Positions 31,371-41,725 are shown, counted from the stretch's first letter. The stretch is 54,688 bases of DNA from Methanoregula sp. (GCF_028679125.1 NZ_JAJRCG010000017.1:1-54688), one strand, 5' to 3'. Numbers and translations are program-made. Notes: a model not told the origin generated them from the letters alone.

Positions 31371-33685
31371 CAGGCAACTTCCTGGTACAAAAATACCGGT
31401 ATGAGCTCCTTCTTGCCGGTATCCTCCTCCTTGCAGCATTCCTGAACATCTGGAACATCTGGAGCCAGGGTATCTCGAATGCCTATTATGCGGCGGCTGT
31501 CAGGAGCATGCTGGAAAATCCGGCCATGCTCTTTTTCAACTCATTTGATGCAGCGGGATTCATCACTGTCGACAAACCTCCGGTCGGCCTCTGGGTCCAG
31601 GCTGCGAGTGCGGCACTGCTGGGATTCTCGGGCTGGTCGCTCGTCCTCCCGCAGGCGCTTGCCGGTGTTGGTTCCGTTGCGCTGGTGTACCTGATCGTCT
31701 CCCGGGCATTCGGGAAACCCGCCGGACTGGTATCGGCGCTTGCCCTTGCAATAACGCCGATCTTCGTTGCAGTCTCGCGGAACGGCACCATGGACGGGAT
31801 ACTTATCTTCGTCCTCCTCCTTGCGATCTGGATTGGCCTGAAGGCTGCCCGGGAATCGTCCCTGCCCTGTCTCCTGCTTGCCGTGATCCTGGTCGGCATC
31901 GGGTTCAATATCAAGATGATCCAGGCATTTATTGTCGTTCCTGCGATCATTGCCATCTATCTCCTCGGGGCCCGGGAGATATCGCGCAACAAGCGGATTC
32001 TTCATATCTTCCTTGCCATTGCCGTTCTTGTCGCGGTATCCCTCTCGTGGGCGGTTGCCATCGATATGATCCCGGCGGACCAGCGCCCGTATATTGGTGG
32101 CAGCGGTGACAATACCGTTCTTGGCCTCATCGTCAATTACAATGGTGTTCACCGGCTGGAAAGTGACTCAACCGGCCAGGGTGGGAACCCCGGAGGATTT
32201 GCGCAGGGTACCTCAACGGTAAATGGAAATATGCCCCCGGATAGTCAGAGCGGCATATCGTTTGCAGCAGGCGACATGCAGAACCAGACTGTTCGTGATA
32301 ATGCTGTCGGGAACCCGATGGACCGGACCCGTGGGGCTGACCAGCAGCCTCCTGACAGGGCTCAGGATTCGGGTATGATGGAGGGATCCGCGATGGCAGG
32401 CATGCCCCCATCTGGTATGAACAGTACCACCCGTCCGGGAGATTCAACCCTCTCTGCACCCGGCAACACGCGTGGCGGAGGGATGGGGGACGAGACCGGG
32501 ACGCCCGGGATCGCCCGGCTCTTCAGCGAAGGGCTTGCCAGCCAGATCAGCTGGTTGCTTCCTTTTACGCTGATAGGATTACTGGCGCTCTGGAAACGGC
32601 CGACTGCACTCTCGCTCAAAGGGCTGGAGGATGCAGGTCTTTTCCGTGAAAAAGGATTGACTTTCATGGCAATGGGGCTCTGGCTCCTGCCCGGCCTGCT
32701 CTATTTCAGTCTCACCACCGGGTTCTGGCATACCTACTATCTTGCCACCATCGCCCCGCCGCTGGCAGCGCTGGCAGGTATCGGTGCTGTGGCAATGTAC
32801 GGTGCATTCGTCAGGGGAGACGTACGTGGGTGGGTCCTGGTTGCTGCCATAGCAGTGACCGGGATCGTCCAGATGATCTTCCTGATGTATACGGCCGAAT
32901 GGTCCGGTCCTCTGGTAGCGATTGTCGGATGCGGGGCATGTATCATGGCCATCATGCTGGTAATCCTGAAAGTAAGAGATCAGGAGGAACCTGCCATACT
33001 TCCGAAGATCGTTGCGGCCGGAGCAATCGCGCTCCTCTTCATAGCACCGTTTGTCTGGGCCTTCACCCCGATGATGTACGGGTCGGGGAACCTGCCAACC
33101 GCAGGTCCCCGGCTGTCAGAACAGGGTTCCGGGGGTACGGGTATGAACAGTATGCCCGGGTCCAGCGGTAATGTCTCGAACCTCGCGGACTACCTTCTCT
33201 CGCACTCAACGGGTGAGACCTGGCTTGTCGCCGTCCCGAGCAGCATGAGCGGCGCAGAACTGATCATCGGGACGGGAAAACCCGTCATGTCGCTCGGGGG
33301 GTTCGCAGGCAGCGACAGTGTCCTGACCGTAACTGCACTGAAGAACCTGGTGGATGACGGTAAGATCCGGTACTTCTACCTCTCCGGAGGACAGGGTGGC
33401 GGAGGCAGCTCCGGCAACAGTGAACTATTCAGCTGGGTTGAGGGTGCCTGCACTGCAGTCCCGTCATCCTCGTGGGGTGGCACGTCCGGTACTGTTGTCT
33501 CCGACCAGGGAACACGGGCACTTTCCGAACGTGACAACCAGACGTTCCCGGACATACAGAGCGCCATGCAGGACAGCATGCCCGGCATGTCTGGAGCCAG
33601 TGGATCAACAGCCCCGGGTTCAGCAACCGGCAACCAGAACAGCCTGTACGACTGCGCAGGGTACATGGGACAGTCCGTGGCATGA
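31367..33685 (+). CDS. GT39/ArnT-like membrane glycosyltransferase (YkcB type)
   Basis: 772 residues. The N-terminal membrane domain has the PMT/ArnT layout: SQGISNAYYAAAVRSMLENP in the first outer loop, then FITVDKPPVGLWVQA, with about 11 helices. After GDNTVLGLIVNYNGVHRL comes an extracytoplasmic insert of about 120 residues rich in Gly, Met, Pro, Asn and Asp, then SQISWLLPFTLIGLLALW. YkcB-type bacterial homologues have a Gly-rich insert at the same point. The C-terminal domain LADYLLSHSTGETWLVAVPS, KPVMSLGGFAGSD and the Gly-rich IRYFYLSGG matches the YkcB soluble domain. Donor is probably a polyprenyl-phosphate sugar. GtrA follows, completing a glycosylation pair. Confidence 0.9.
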   Translation: MTGNFLVQKYRYELLLAGILLLAAFLNIWNIWSQGISNAYYAAAVRSMLENPAMLFFNSFDAAGFITVDKPPVGLWVQAASAALLGFSGWSLVLPQALAGVGSVALVYLIVSRAFGKPAGLVSALALAITPIFVAVSRNGTMDGILIFVLLLAIWIGLKAARESSLPCLLLAVILVGIGFNIKMIQAFIVVPAIIAIYLLGAREISRNKRILHIFLAIAVLVAVSLSWAVAIDMIPADQRPYIGGSGDNTVLGLIVNYNGVHRLESDSTGQGGNPGGFAQGTSTVNGNMPPDSQSGISFAAGDMQNQTVRDNAVGNPMDRTRGADQQPPDRAQDSGMMEGSAMAGMPPSGMNSTTRPGDSTLSAPGNTRGGGMGDETGTPGIARLFSEGLASQISWLLPFTLIGLLALWKRPTALSLKGLEDAGLFREKGLTFMAMGLWLLPGLLYFSLTTGFWHTYYLATIAPPLAALAGIGAVAMYGAFVRGDVRGWVLVAAIAVTGIVQMIFLMYTAEWSGPLVAIVGCGACIMAIMLVILKVRDQEEPAILPKIVAAGAIALLFIAPFVWAFTPMMYGSGNLPTAGPRLSEQGSGGTGMNSMPGSSGNVSNLADYLLSHSTGETWLVAVPSSMSGAELIIGTGKPVMSLGGFAGSDSVLTVTALKNLVDDGKIRYFYLSGGQGGGGSSGNSELFSWVEGACTAVPSSSWGGTSGTVVSDQGTRALSERDNQTFPDIQSAMQDSMPGMSGASGSTAPGSATGNQNSLYDCAGYMGQSVA

Positions 33686-33709
33686 GGCCGGGATCCTGTT
33701 GGTGAAAGA

Positions 33710-34111
33710 ATGACCTGTATCTCTGCTGCGTCCGGCCGGGAACACCTTGGGTGGTTCTTTGTCGTAGGTGTGATATCATCGCTTGTCGATATCGGGCTGC
33801 TGTATTACCTCTGCGAGTTCCGGGAGATCTGGTACATCCCGGCTGCCATGGTGTCGTACTGCACCGGGATCGTGGTCAGCTACGGTCTGAACAAGTATCT
33901 CACGTTCCACGATGTGTCCGGAGCCACGCTCCTCCAGTTCTCCACGTTTGCAGCAATTTCGATCAGCTGCCTCATGGTGAATGTCTGCATCATCTGGCTT
34001 TCTGTGGAACTGGTATCGCTCAGTTATCTGGCAGGAAAAGTGATTGCAACGATCTGTGCATTCTTCTGGAGCTATTACGGGCAGAGCCGTATCACGTTCC
34101 GTGGGTACTGA
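33710..34111 (+). CDS. GtrA-family membrane protein
   Basis: 133 residues with four helices. Family features are FFVVGVISSLVDIGLLYYL at the N-terminus and KVIATICAFFWSYYGQSRITF at the end (the N/S-Y-x-x-x-x-x-x-F motif). GtrA proteins are thought to flip polyprenyl-phosphate sugars across the membrane for glycosyltransferases such as the one just upstream (25-base gap). Start has GGTGAAAG as ribosome binding site. Confidence 0.9.
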   Translation: MTCISAASGREHLGWFFVVGVISSLVDIGLLYYLCEFREIWYIPAAMVSYCTGIVVSYGLNKYLTFHDVSGATLLQFSTFAAISISCLMVNVCIIWLSVELVSLSYLAGKVIATICAFFWSYYGQSRITFRGY

Positions 34112-34203
34112 CCAACGATCCGGATGGTCACCGGGTGTATTCGCAGGATTAATATCATTGCGCTGAAAAAATCCTCATTCAGCAGGTCCCGCAGGTGGTC
34201 CGG

Positions 34204-34590
34204 ATGTTTGACCGGTTCTTCGAAAAGGATGCAGAAGGAGTCCTCAAGGCGCTCACGCTGGAATGGCCATGCCCCTCATGCGGGGGGACGAACTTCCGGA
34301 TTCTCCCGGCAGAAGAGCGATCCCGCGGAGAATATCATAACCGGTGCCGGTACTGCCGTACAAAATGCCGGGTTGCCTTTACCCCCCCGGGGGCGGACGT
34401 TGAAGGCGAAGCGGAGTTCATGGAGCGTATCGGTTATGAGGATTTCACCGCAGAGGAGCGAATCGACATGATCCGGTACTTTGCCGAGATCGCATCGCTG
34501 GCCGTGGACGGTGCTCCCCCGGCGGTCCTCCGGGAGAAAAGAAAAGCGCTGGAAGAGAAGATCGCGTTTGCGAAACGGCGGAGACGGTAG
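34204..34590 (+). CDS. Zinc-ribbon protein of unknown function
   Basis: 128 residues. A zinc ribbon near the N-terminus pairs CPSCGG with CRYCRTKCR. The rest is helical, acidic then basic, with EDFTAEERIDMIRYFAE and a Lys/Arg-rich end (KRRRR). No known family name comes to mind. A GTG at 34195 would add three residues; CAGGTGGTC precedes the ATG. Runs towards the convergent UspA gene. Confidence 0.7.
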   Translation: MFDRFFEKDAEGVLKALTLEWPCPSCGGTNFRILPAEERSRGEYHNRCRYCRTKCRVAFTPPGADVEGEAEFMERIGYEDFTAEERIDMIRYFAEIASLAVDGAPPAVLREKRKALEEKIAFAKRRRR

Positions 34591-34619
34591 GCGTCCCTGT
34601 CGTTTGCTCCGGCGATCTC

Positions 34620-35051
34620 TCACTTCACGACAAGAACTTTACAGGGTGCAGTCCGGATAACCTGTTCTGCAACACTGCCTAGGAGCAGCCGTTCCAGGCC
34701 TTGTTTTCCCCGGGTCCCGATCACAATGAGATCGATCCCCTTCTCCTGGGCGAACTTTACGATCTCTGCAGCCGGTTTCCCGTCAAGGGTCACGGTCTCC
34801 AGGGTTACGCCCTCTGCCAGGGCACGGACACGGTCAAGTGCGGTCTCCGCCTCCTTCTGGACAACGGCCCAGGTATCGCGTATCACCATGTCGGCTGATG
34901 CGGATTTGAATGCACTGAGATCCATCACATACACCGCAAATACTGTTGATCCGTATCCGCGGCCGATCCTCAGGGCTTCATCCACCGCAGCCCTGTTCTT
35001 TTCCGATCCGTCGGTTGCGATCAGGATCTTCTCAAATATCCGGTTGGTCAT
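34620..35051 (-). CDS. Universal stress protein (UspA domain)
   Basis: 143 residues, single Usp domain. FEKILIATDGSEKNRAAVDEA at the N-terminus carries the nucleotide-contacting Asp; IGTRGKQGLERLLLGSVAEQ is the ATP-binding G-x2-G-x9-G-S motif, so this is an ATP-binding member. The ATG at 35051 is used because GAGGTG sits seven bases upstream; the GTG three codons earlier overlaps that site. Close behind the exporter gene (31-base gap), so possibly co-transcribed with it. Confidence 0.93.
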   Translation of the reverse strand: MTNRIFEKILIATDGSEKNRAAVDEALRIGRGYGSTVFAVYVMDLSAFKSASADMVIRDTWAVVQKEAETALDRVRALAEGVTLETVTLDGKPAAEIVKFAQEKGIDLIVIGTRGKQGLERLLLGSVAEQVIRTAPCKVLVVK

Positions 35052-35082
35052 GGTAAGCACCTCATGTTTTCTTCTGTCTCGA

Positions 35083-36873
35083 TCATTTTCTCATCTCTCC
35101 AGATACCTGTTGCGGTTCTGTCTCCTGGTGGGATCCATCTTCGCCAGGTGCATGGATCTCATGCACGTATTTCTCCCCTCCTCTGGCGCATAATCCTGCT
35201 GCTATGAGCGAAAGAACCGCCCCGAAGATGAACGTGGTGGCAAGGGACGGCATGAATGCCTGGGCCAGGGTGGTCGGGAACCACGTTACGCCGGTCAGGA
35301 GAGCGAGCGTGGCCGGGGGAATTGTCCCCGTAACTGTAAGGGGCATCCCGGCCAGGATCATCTGCACCGGGTTGTAGCCAAGGAACGCGGCGAAGAGTGC
35401 GCCGGTCGGCGGGATGGTGCTCATCGCGGGGATGAGCTGGGCAGCCCCGGCATTCGTGAGGGCTGATGACAGGGCTGCCGGAAATTCCTTTGTCAGGCCG
35501 ACGACAATGATGGTGAAGAACATTCCCATGCTGATGACGAATCCCGAGTTCATCAGGGTCGACATCATGCCGGATGCGACACCGCGGTCGCCCGGAGGGA
35601 CGGAGTTCATGATTGCCGCGGAGTTCGGTGAGGCAAACATGCCGTTCCCGATACCCATGACCAGGAGTGCAATGGCGAAGGTCAGGTAGTCGAAGTCATA
35701 GGGCATGAGGGCAAGCATGACAAACGAGAGTGCCACAAGCAGCATCCCGCCTGTGCTGATCCACCGTGCGCCGTACCGGTCCGAGAAGAACCCCGAGATT
35801 GGCCCCATGATGACAAAACCGATGGTCAAAGGAAGCATGTATACCCCGGCCCAGAACGGGGTGGACTCGAAACTGTAGCCATGCAACGGGAGCCAGATGC
35901 CCTGCAGGAGCATGATGAGAACGATCATCACGCCGCCCCGGGCAATGGCGGAGAGGAACCCTGCGGCATTACCATATGCGAAGTTACGGATCCGGAAGAG
36001 ATCGATGGAGAACATCGGGTCTTCCACCCTGCTCTCGACAAAGGGGAACGCGATCAGAAGCAGGAGACCGGCAATCATCGATGCGATGACCCATGGATTT
36101 GCCCAGCCCATCGCATCGTTCCCGTACGGGATGAGCGCATACGTGATCCCGACGAGGAATATTGTCAGGCCCCCGATAAAGGTCAGGTTGCCCCAGAGAT
36201 CGATCTTCCGGGTCTTCTTCGGGTATGCCGGCTCTTTCAGTTTCATGAACGCCCAGATGGTGCCGATCACGCCGATGGGGACGCTGATGAGGAAGACGTA
36301 CCGCCAGTGCCAGACCGCGAGGATGCCGCCGATCAGAAGGCCGATGAACTGGCCGGAGAGGGCTGCCACCATATTCAGGCCCAGCGCCTTGCCCCGCTCA
36401 TCAGGTGGGAAGGCGTCGGTGAGGATCGCGGCGCTGTTGGAGAAGATGAACGCGGCCCCGACAGCCTGCAGGAGCCGGAAACCGATCAGCTCGATGGCGC
36501 CGGCGTCACCGGTATCCGGGGTGAGGAAGAGGAGGATGGACCCTGCCGTGAAGATGGCAAACCCGATATTGTAGAGCCGCACCCGCCCGTACATGTCGGA
36601 GAGGCGGCCGAAACTGAGCAGGAGGGTAGCGGTGACAAGGCCGTACCCCATCATCATCCAGAGAAGGTACTGGAAGGAGGTGAGGGGATTGATACTGATG
36701 CCATTGAAGATGGCGGGGAGGGAGATGAGAATAATGCTCCCGTTGACCGTGGCCATGAACGTGGCAATGGTCGTGTTCGACAGGGCGACCCATTTGTAAT
36801 GGATGCCTTTGCCGGAATCGTTGCTATCCGAAATGGTGTTGCCGGGTTGCGTGGTGGTGTCCAAGGTCTTCAC
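35083..36873 (-). CDS. MFS exporter, DHA2 (EmrB/QacA) family, 14 TM
   Basis: 596 residues, with 14 predicted helices. Diagnostic motifs are [14 protein letters not shown] (motif A, G-x-L-a-D-x-x-G-R-k), the [20 protein letters not shown] segment (motif following TM4), [21 protein letters not shown] (motif C, antiporter) and a repeat of the loop motif [19 protein letters not shown] in the second half. These are proton-coupled drug or metabolite exporters. The C-terminal tail is hydrophilic. Substrate not predictable. Divergent from the methyltransferase gene. Confidence 0.93.
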   Translation of the reverse strand: MKTLDTTTQPGNTISDSNDSGKGIHYKWVALSNTTIATFMATVNGSIILISLPAIFNGISINPLTSFQYLLWMMMGYGLVTATLLLSFGRLSDMYGRVRLYNIGFAIFTAGSILLFLTPDTGDAGAIELIGFRLLQAVGAAFIFSNSAAILTDAFPPDERGKALGLNMVAALSGQFIGLLIGGILAVWHWRYVFLISVPIGVIGTIWAFMKLKEPAYPKKTRKIDLWGNLTFIGGLTIFLVGITYALIPYGNDAMGWANPWVIASMIAGLLLLIAFPFVESRVEDPMFSIDLFRIRNFAYGNAAGFLSAIARGGVMIVLIMLLQGIWLPLHGYSFESTPFWAGVYMLPLTIGFVIMGPISGFFSDRYGARWISTGGMLLVALSFVMLALMPYDFDYLTFAIALLVMGIGNGMFASPNSAAIMNSVPPGDRGVASGMMSTLMNSGFVISMGMFFTIIVVGLTKEFPAALSSALTNAGAAQLIPAMSTIPPTGALFAAFLGYNPVQMILAGMPLTVTGTIPPATLALLTGVTWFPTTLAQAFMPSLATTFIFGAVLSLIAAGLCARGGEKYVHEIHAPGEDGSHQETEPQQVSGEMRK

Positions 36874-37183
36874 CCGAGATATGTATTACAATGGAGATGC
36901 CAGGCAGATCCTGGTATCCTCTCTCTAGCATGTTACCGGGGATCTCATGTATAAGGAATACTATGCGGAATGACACTTGCTTTCTTTTTATGGAGTACGT
37001 GGAGTTTCCTGTAAATATAGGTGCTGCGGCAGTCTGACTATCATGAGCCATGAACCGGGTCCGGTACGGGAGGGTTCACAGCAGGGTATGTCGCGGACCT
37101 GCATCCTCTCACCGTACCTCCCTCTCCGGCCATCCCCTTGTGCCGGCGGATTTATCCTTCAGCGGTACGCACCAGTATGCGAT
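36874..37183. other. Divergent promoter region, exporter/methyltransferase
   Basis: No separate gene seen. gtaaatatagg (about 37,008-37,018) is the best plus-strand TATA box; it would start transcription near the ATG at 37043, which is in frame with the methyltransferase and would extend it by 47 residues. That extension has no family match. Confidence 0.4.
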
Positions 37184-38008
37184 ATGAGCATGTCACCGGA
37201 TCCGGCAATCGCTCCCGGAAAACCCGGTTTTTTCAAAGGAAAGGCCGGTTACTATGCACGCTACCGGAAGGGATATCCTGACGGTGTCTTTGATGCCATC
37301 ATCGCCGGGTTCAGCCTGACCCCCTCATCGGAGATCCTGGATCTCGGCTGCGGGACGGGAAATGTGGCGATACCCCTTGCGGAGCGGGGGTTCCGTATCC
37401 ATGCGGTGGATCCTGACCCGGGGATGATTGCGGAAGGTCAACGGCGCATAAGGGATCCCGGTGCCTGTCGGATCCGCTGGTGTGCCGGGGCAGACTCGAC
37501 GGTCGCTACGCTCGGGCTCCCCCCGCTGCGGCTCTGTACCATGGGACTGAGTTTTCACTGGATGGACCGTGCAGCGGTACTTAAGACGCTGGATGGCATG
37601 ATCGAGCCGTGCGGCGGGATAGCCTGCGTGAACCGGAATGACAGTTTCTTCTCGCACCTGGAGAACGGGTGGGGCGATGCGGTCAGGGAGGTGCTGACCG
37701 GTATGCTGGGCGATGGCTGGGATTATTCGGGCCGCATGAAAAAACGGCAGGAGATGCGCCATGAGGATGTCTTTGCAGCATCCCCGTTCCCCGTTATTGA
37801 AGAACGAGCCTTCACGGTCAGGGAGACCCTGACCCCCGATGATATCATCGGTCTCCAGCTGAGCACATCCTATGCCGCGCCCGAGCTCCTCACGGACCGG
37901 TACGATGAGTTCCGCACCCGTCTCAACCGCCGACTCCTGGATCTCGAACCTTCGGGGCAGTTTACCGAAGAATCCGTGATTCACCTGATCATGGCAAAAC
38001 GTTCATGA
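37184..38008 (+). CDS. Class I SAM-dependent methyltransferase
   Basis: 274 residues. After FFKGKAGYYARYRKGYPDG comes motif I ILDLGCGTGNVAIPLAERG, then IHAVDPDPGM (acidic residue for ribose) and LCTMGLSFHWMD. This is the Methyltransf_11/25 type found in small-molecule methylases such as trans-aconitate methyltransferase-like proteins; the conserved FHWMD segment is typical. Substrate unknown. Start chosen to match family length; an upstream in-frame ATG at 37043 is possible if the transcript is leaderless from the 37,010 TATA box. Confidence 0.85.
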   Translation: MSMSPDPAIAPGKPGFFKGKAGYYARYRKGYPDGVFDAIIAGFSLTPSSEILDLGCGTGNVAIPLAERGFRIHAVDPDPGMIAEGQRRIRDPGACRIRWCAGADSTVATLGLPPLRLCTMGLSFHWMDRAAVLKTLDGMIEPCGGIACVNRNDSFFSHLENGWGDAVREVLTGMLGDGWDYSGRMKKRQEMRHEDVFAASPFPVIEERAFTVRETLTPDDIIGLQLSTSYAAPELLTDRYDEFRTRLNRRLLDLEPSGQFTEESVIHLIMAKRS

Positions 38009-38051
38009 AAAAAAGGAGACTCTCCGGAAGGGTAATCCTTCCCGGACCGCA

Positions 38052-38828
38052 TTACCAGGGTTTCCTGTCCTTGGCAAATGCGCCCATGAACAGGCATTCG
38101 GTGGCATCGATCGTGTCAACCCCAAGATGATCCCCAAGGGGAAGGCCGGTGCCGCGGATGATGACCGCGGGTGTGCACTCGTCTGCCTCGCCCATCACCA
38201 GTTCTGCGGCAGAGGCAAGGTTGTCGGCAATCGCCCGTTTCGTGACCTCGAGTTTGCGCCCGAACAGGTCGGACCTTCCCCGGTCATCGATCACCGACGG
38301 GAAACCGGCCGATCCGATCGCAACACCGCTGCACCCGAGGCGCATCGCGTGGGTGCGGCTGTCGGCCACGATGACCCCGATCTTCACGCCGGTCTTTGCC
38401 TCGATGGTCTCTTTGGCCAGAAGGGCGCTCTGGTCAGGATCGGCAGGAAGAGGGGTGACACAGCCGGGCGGGGCGTTCGATGCATCCACCCCGGCATTCG
38501 GGAGGAGCGTGCCGGCCTTCATGCAGAGGAGGAAGCCCGGGATGCCCCCGACAATGGAGTCGCTCTCCTGCAGGACGACCTCTGCAACGCGGGGATCGAG
38601 ATGGTACTGCCCGGCAAGTTCCTGTGCACGGGCGGTCGGGTGCACGTGGGAGAGGTCGATGACGTTCCCCTCGGATGTTGCAACCGCGGTCTCGGCAAGG
38701 ACGAGGATGTCTCCCTCCTCAAACCCGCCGCAGGTCTTCTCTGCGGCCGCAAGGACGCGGTCGGTAATGGATTCGCCGCTCCGGATGATCCCGGTTGCGA
38801 GCCCGAAGACCTCGTACGAGGAGTTCAT
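38052..38828 (-). CDS. COG1478 gamma-glutamyl ligase (CofE paralogue, FolC2 candidate)
   Basis: 258 residues. Clearly in the CofE superfamily: FGLATGIIRSGESITDRVL at the N-terminus, GDILVLAETAVATSEG, NAGVDASNAPPG, VAIGSAGFPSVIDDRGRSD and LASAAELVMGEADE. It departs from true CofE at two conserved spots: the TRHGFVCANAG segment reads KAGTLLPNAG, and the DTFGRPWR loop reads DSRTHAMR. It is last in the glyA-folD-folP operon with an ATGA overlap to folP. COG1478 proteins next to folP (for example FolC2 in Chlamydia) replace FolC in adding glutamate to dihydropteroate. That role is more likely here than F420 synthesis, but CofE itself cannot be excluded. Confidence 0.8.
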   Translation of the reverse strand: MNSSYEVFGLATGIIRSGESITDRVLAAAEKTCGGFEEGDILVLAETAVATSEGNVIDLSHVHPTARAQELAGQYHLDPRVAEVVLQESDSIVGGIPGFLLCMKAGTLLPNAGVDASNAPPGCVTPLPADPDQSALLAKETIEAKTGVKIGVIVADSRTHAMRLGCSGVAIGSAGFPSVIDDRGRSDLFGRKLEVTKRAIADNLASAAELVMGEADECTPAVIIRGTGLPLGDHLGVDTIDATECLFMGAFAKDRKPW

Positions 38829-39637
38829 GGGGCATCCACCATGCGGGAATACACCCTGATTGCATCAACGGTCTCCTTCACATCATGCGTCCGCACGATC
38901 GATGCACCCTTCTGGAGCAGGAACATAGTGACGGCAAGGCTTCCCGCGAGTCGTTCTTCCGGTTCGCGTCCAACGAGATTCCCGATGAAACTCTTGCGGG
39001 AGATGGCGGCAAGGAGCGGCCGGTCGAATATACAGAACCGGTCGAAATGCCGGCAGAGTTCCCAGTTGTCGTCATAGGAACGCTGCGGCGTCCAGATCCC
39101 GACACCCGGATCGAGCACATACTTGTCGATCCCGGCAGCCTCGCATCGTTTGACAACGGTGGCAAGTGCCGCCTCTGTTGCATCGAGACCGGCCGCATCT
39201 CCCGGCGTATAATCGGTTGCCATGACGAATGCGGGTATGCCTGCCTGCGCTACGCGTTCAACATAGGCTTTCGAAGCGAATCCGGCAATATCATTCACCG
39301 CATGGATCTCGTGCTTCAGGCAGACATCCAGCACCCACGGGTTCATCGTGTCCACCGAGATGGTGAACCCGGTCCCGTCCAGTTCCTTTAAGGCGGCGTC
39401 GATCCGGTTTGCCTCTTCCGTGCCGCTGATCGCCTGGGTATTGGGTGCCGTGCTCCGTGCGCCCACGTCGAGCATGTCGGCGCCCTGCTCGATCATCTCG
39501 ACGGCTTTTTTGTGAATCTCAGCGGTGGGGATAAAAGAGTCGTGGTAAAAGGATTCCGGGCTGCAGTTGAGGACGCCCATGACACGCGGCGGTGCCCCGC
39601 CGCCGATCGTGAGCTTGTTTACAACACACGATCGCAT
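38825..39637 (-). CDS. folP: Dihydropteroate synthase-like protein
   Basis: 270 residues, TIM-barrel pterin-binding protein. [17 protein letters not shown] matches the GVLNxTPDSF entry motif, [14 protein letters not shown] the DIGGEST loop, [29 protein letters not shown] and [10 protein letters not shown] the rest of the pterin and sulphonamide-site loops. It condenses a pterin pyrophosphate with p-aminobenzoate (folate) or a related arylamine (methanopterin). Being flanked by folD (19-base overlap) and a COG1478 ligase (4-base overlap) favours the folate route. Confidence 0.85.
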   Translation of the reverse strand: MRSCVVNKLTIGGGAPPRVMGVLNCSPESFYHDSFIPTAEIHKKAVEMIEQGADMLDVGARSTAPNTQAISGTEEANRIDAALKELDGTGFTISVDTMNPWVLDVCLKHEIHAVNDIAGFASKAYVERVAQAGIPAFVMATDYTPGDAAGLDATEAALATVVKRCEAAGIDKYVLDPGVGIWTPQRSYDDNWELCRHFDRFCIFDRPLLAAISRKSFIGNLVGREPEERLAGSLAVTMFLLQKGASIVRTHDVKETVDAIRVYSRMVDAP

Positions 39638-40467
39638 GCCCTCTCCTTTGCCGAACGGAAGGTGTTCTCCATCAGGGTTGCGATGGTCATCGGGCCAACG
39701 CCCCCGGGCACCGGTGTGATCGCCGAGGCAATATCCTTGACCGCCTCGAAGTCCACGTCGCCGACCAGTTTCCCCTCAAGCTGGTTGATGCCGACATCGA
39801 TGACCACGGCGCCTTCCTTTACCATCTCCCTGGTGATGAAGTGCGGCTTGCCGATCGCGGAGACGAGGATGTCCGCTCTCTTCAGTTCCTCGGCAAGATC
39901 TTTAGTCTTGCTGTGGCAGATCGTGACCGTGGCATCTGCGTTCAGGAGGAGCGCAGCCATGGGCCGTCCTACGTCAATGCTCCGGCCAACAATGACGGCA
40001 CGGGCACCGGCAACGGGTATCTGGTATTCAGCAAGGAGAGTCATGATCCCGGTTGGCGTGCAGGATGAGAACCGGGGTCTCCCTAAAAAGAGGTTGCCCA
40101 TGTTCTCCGGGTGGTACCCGTCCACATCCTTGTTCGGGTCGATTGCCCCGATCACCCGTTCCGCATCGACCTGTTGCGGCATCGGGAGCTGGACAAGGAT
40201 ACCGTCAATCGTCCCGTCGCGGTTCAGCGCCCTGACCTTGTCGACAACGCTGCGGGTCGATGCGTCCGCGGGAAGTTCCACCCCGACCGACCCGATCCCG
40301 ACCTGTTCGCAGGCCTTGTGCTTCATCCGCACGTACATCTGGGACGCGGGATCGTTTCCCACGATCACCGTTGCAAGATGCGGGCGGAGTCCTGAACCTG
40401 CGATCTCCTCCTTGAGGATCGCAAGGCGTTTTTCCGACGTCTTTTTCCCGTCAAGGATCGTGCTCAT
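39619..40467 (-). CDS. folD: Methylene-THF dehydrogenase/methenyl-THF cyclohydrolase
   Basis: 282 residues. Active-site [10 protein letters not shown] carries Tyr-45 and Lys-49 (Y-x-x-x-K), [15 protein letters not shown] and [13 protein letters not shown] the conserved cyclohydrolase loops, [19 protein letters not shown] the NAD(P) site (GRSxxVGxP) and [18 protein letters not shown] the C-terminal signature. Interconverts methylene- and formyl-oxidation states of THF-bound C1 units. Methanogens normally use methanopterin for this, so folD implies a tetrahydrofolate pool, as shown in Methanosarcina barkeri. 19 bases after glyA. Confidence 0.94.
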   Translation of the reverse strand: MSTILDGKKTSEKRLAILKEEIAGSGLRPHLATVIVGNDPASQMYVRMKHKACEQVGIGSVGVELPADASTRSVVDKVRALNRDGTIDGILVQLPMPQQVDAERVIGAIDPNKDVDGYHPENMGNLFLGRPRFSSCTPTGIMTLLAEYQIPVAGARAVIVGRSIDVGRPMAALLLNADATVTICHSKTKDLAEELKRADILVSAIGKPHFITREMVKEGAVVIDVGINQLEGKLVGDVDFEAVKDIASAITPVPGGVGPMTIATLMENTFRSAKERACDRVL

Positions 40468-40486
40468 GACAACTCCAGTATGGGTA

Positions 40487-41725
40487 TTATTCCGGGTAGA
40501 GGGTAAAGCGGCTGGCGAGTGCTTCCACTTTCACGTGGACATCCTTGATCGCGGCTTCATTGTGGACATCCTTGACCACGGTTGCGATCCAGTTCCCGAT
40601 AAGGCGCATCTCGGCCTCTTTCATGCCCCGCGAGGTGACGGCGGGCGTGCCGATGCGCAGGCCGCTCGTCACGAACGGGCTCTTGGTCTCGTTCGGGATC
40701 GTGTTCTTGTTGACCGTGATGCCGGCTTTTCCGAGTGCGGTCTCGGCTTCAAGGCCGGTGATGCCCTGTTCCGTCATGTCGAGGAGCATGAGGTGGTTGT
40801 CGGTGCCGCCCGAGACGAGCCGGAGTCCGCCTGCCATCAGGGTCTCGGCAAGGGTTTTCGCGTTTTTAATGATCTGCTTGTTGTATTCCTTGAACGAGGG
40901 CTTGAGCGCCTCCTCGAAGCAGACTGCCTTTGCGGTGATCGTGTGCATCAGGGGACCGCCCTGCATGCCCGGGAAGACCGCCTTGTCGATGAGCGTCCCG
41001 AGATCCGCATTGCACATGATGGCGCCGCCGCGGGGTCCGCGGAGGGTCTTGTGCGTGGTGGTGGTAGTGAAGTTGACCACGCCGACCGATGTCGGGTGGA
41101 GGCCGGTTGCACAGAGACCGGCGATGTGGGCGATATCTGCCATACAGTAGGCGCCAACATCGTCAGCGATCTCCTGGAATGCCTTGAAGTCGATGGTGCG
41201 GGGGTAGGCCGAGGCACCGCAGACGATGATCTGCGGCTTCTCCTTCTTTGCCATCTCCGCTACTGCACCGTAGTCGAGCATCTCGGTCTTGGGGTCAACG
41301 CCGTATTGCGCAACCTGGTAGAACTTTCCGGTGAAGCTGACCGGGGACCCGTGAGAAAGGTGGCCTCCCTGGTTGAGCTTCATACTCAGGATCTTCTCTC
41401 CCAGTTTCATGTACGCAAAATAAACCGCCATGTTGGCCTGGGTGCCCGAGTGGGGCTGGACATTGGCATACTCGGCGCCAAAGAGTTTCTTGAGCCGGTC
41501 GCGGGCAAGGTTCTCGGCCATATCGTGGAACTCGCATCCGCCGTAGTACCTCTTGCCGGGGTAGCCCTCGGCATACTTATTGGTCATGATCGATCCCATT
41601 GCTTCGAGTACCGCTCTCGAAACAACGTTCTCGGACGCGATCAGCTCCAGACCGTTAACCTGGCGGAGCCTCTCCTTTTCGATGATATCTGCGATTGCTG
41701 GATCCGTTTTTGCCAGATACGACAT
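40487..41725 (-). CDS. glyA: Serine hydroxymethyltransferase
   Basis: 412 residues, PLP enzyme. [46 protein letters not shown] and ADIAHIAGL are all canonical; the PLP Lys is in [14 protein letters not shown]. Converts serine and a reduced pterin into glycine and methylene-pterin. The canonical bacterial-type active site and the adjacent folD suggest use of tetrahydrofolate over methanopterin. First gene of the C1 operon. It diverges from the coiled-coil/SMC operon across a 245-base gap. Confidence 0.95.
   Translation of the reverse strand: MSYLAKTDPAIADIIEKERLRQVNGLELIASENVVSRAVLEAMGSIMTNKYAEGYPGKRYYGGCEFHDMAENLARDRLKKLFGAEYANVQPHSGTQANMAVYFAYMKLGEKILSMKLNQGGHLSHGSPVSFTGKFYQVAQYGVDPKTEMLDYGAVAEMAKKEKPQIIVCGASAYPRTIDFKAFQEIADDVGAYCMADIAHIAGLCATGLHPTSVGVVNFTTTTTHKTLRGPRGGAIMCNADLGTLIDKAVFPGMQGGPLMHTITAKAVCFEEALKPSFKEYNKQIIKNAKTLAETLMAGGLRLVSGGTDNHLMLLDMTEQGITGLEAETALGKAGITVNKNTIPNETKSPFVTSGLRIGTPAVTSRGMKEAEMRLIGNWIATVVKDVHNEAAIKDVHVKVEALASRFTLYPE

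Noticed and set aside
35881..36954. Plus-strand frame of 357 codons opposite the exporter
   Set aside because: Charged antisense shadow of hydrophobic helices; no start signal.
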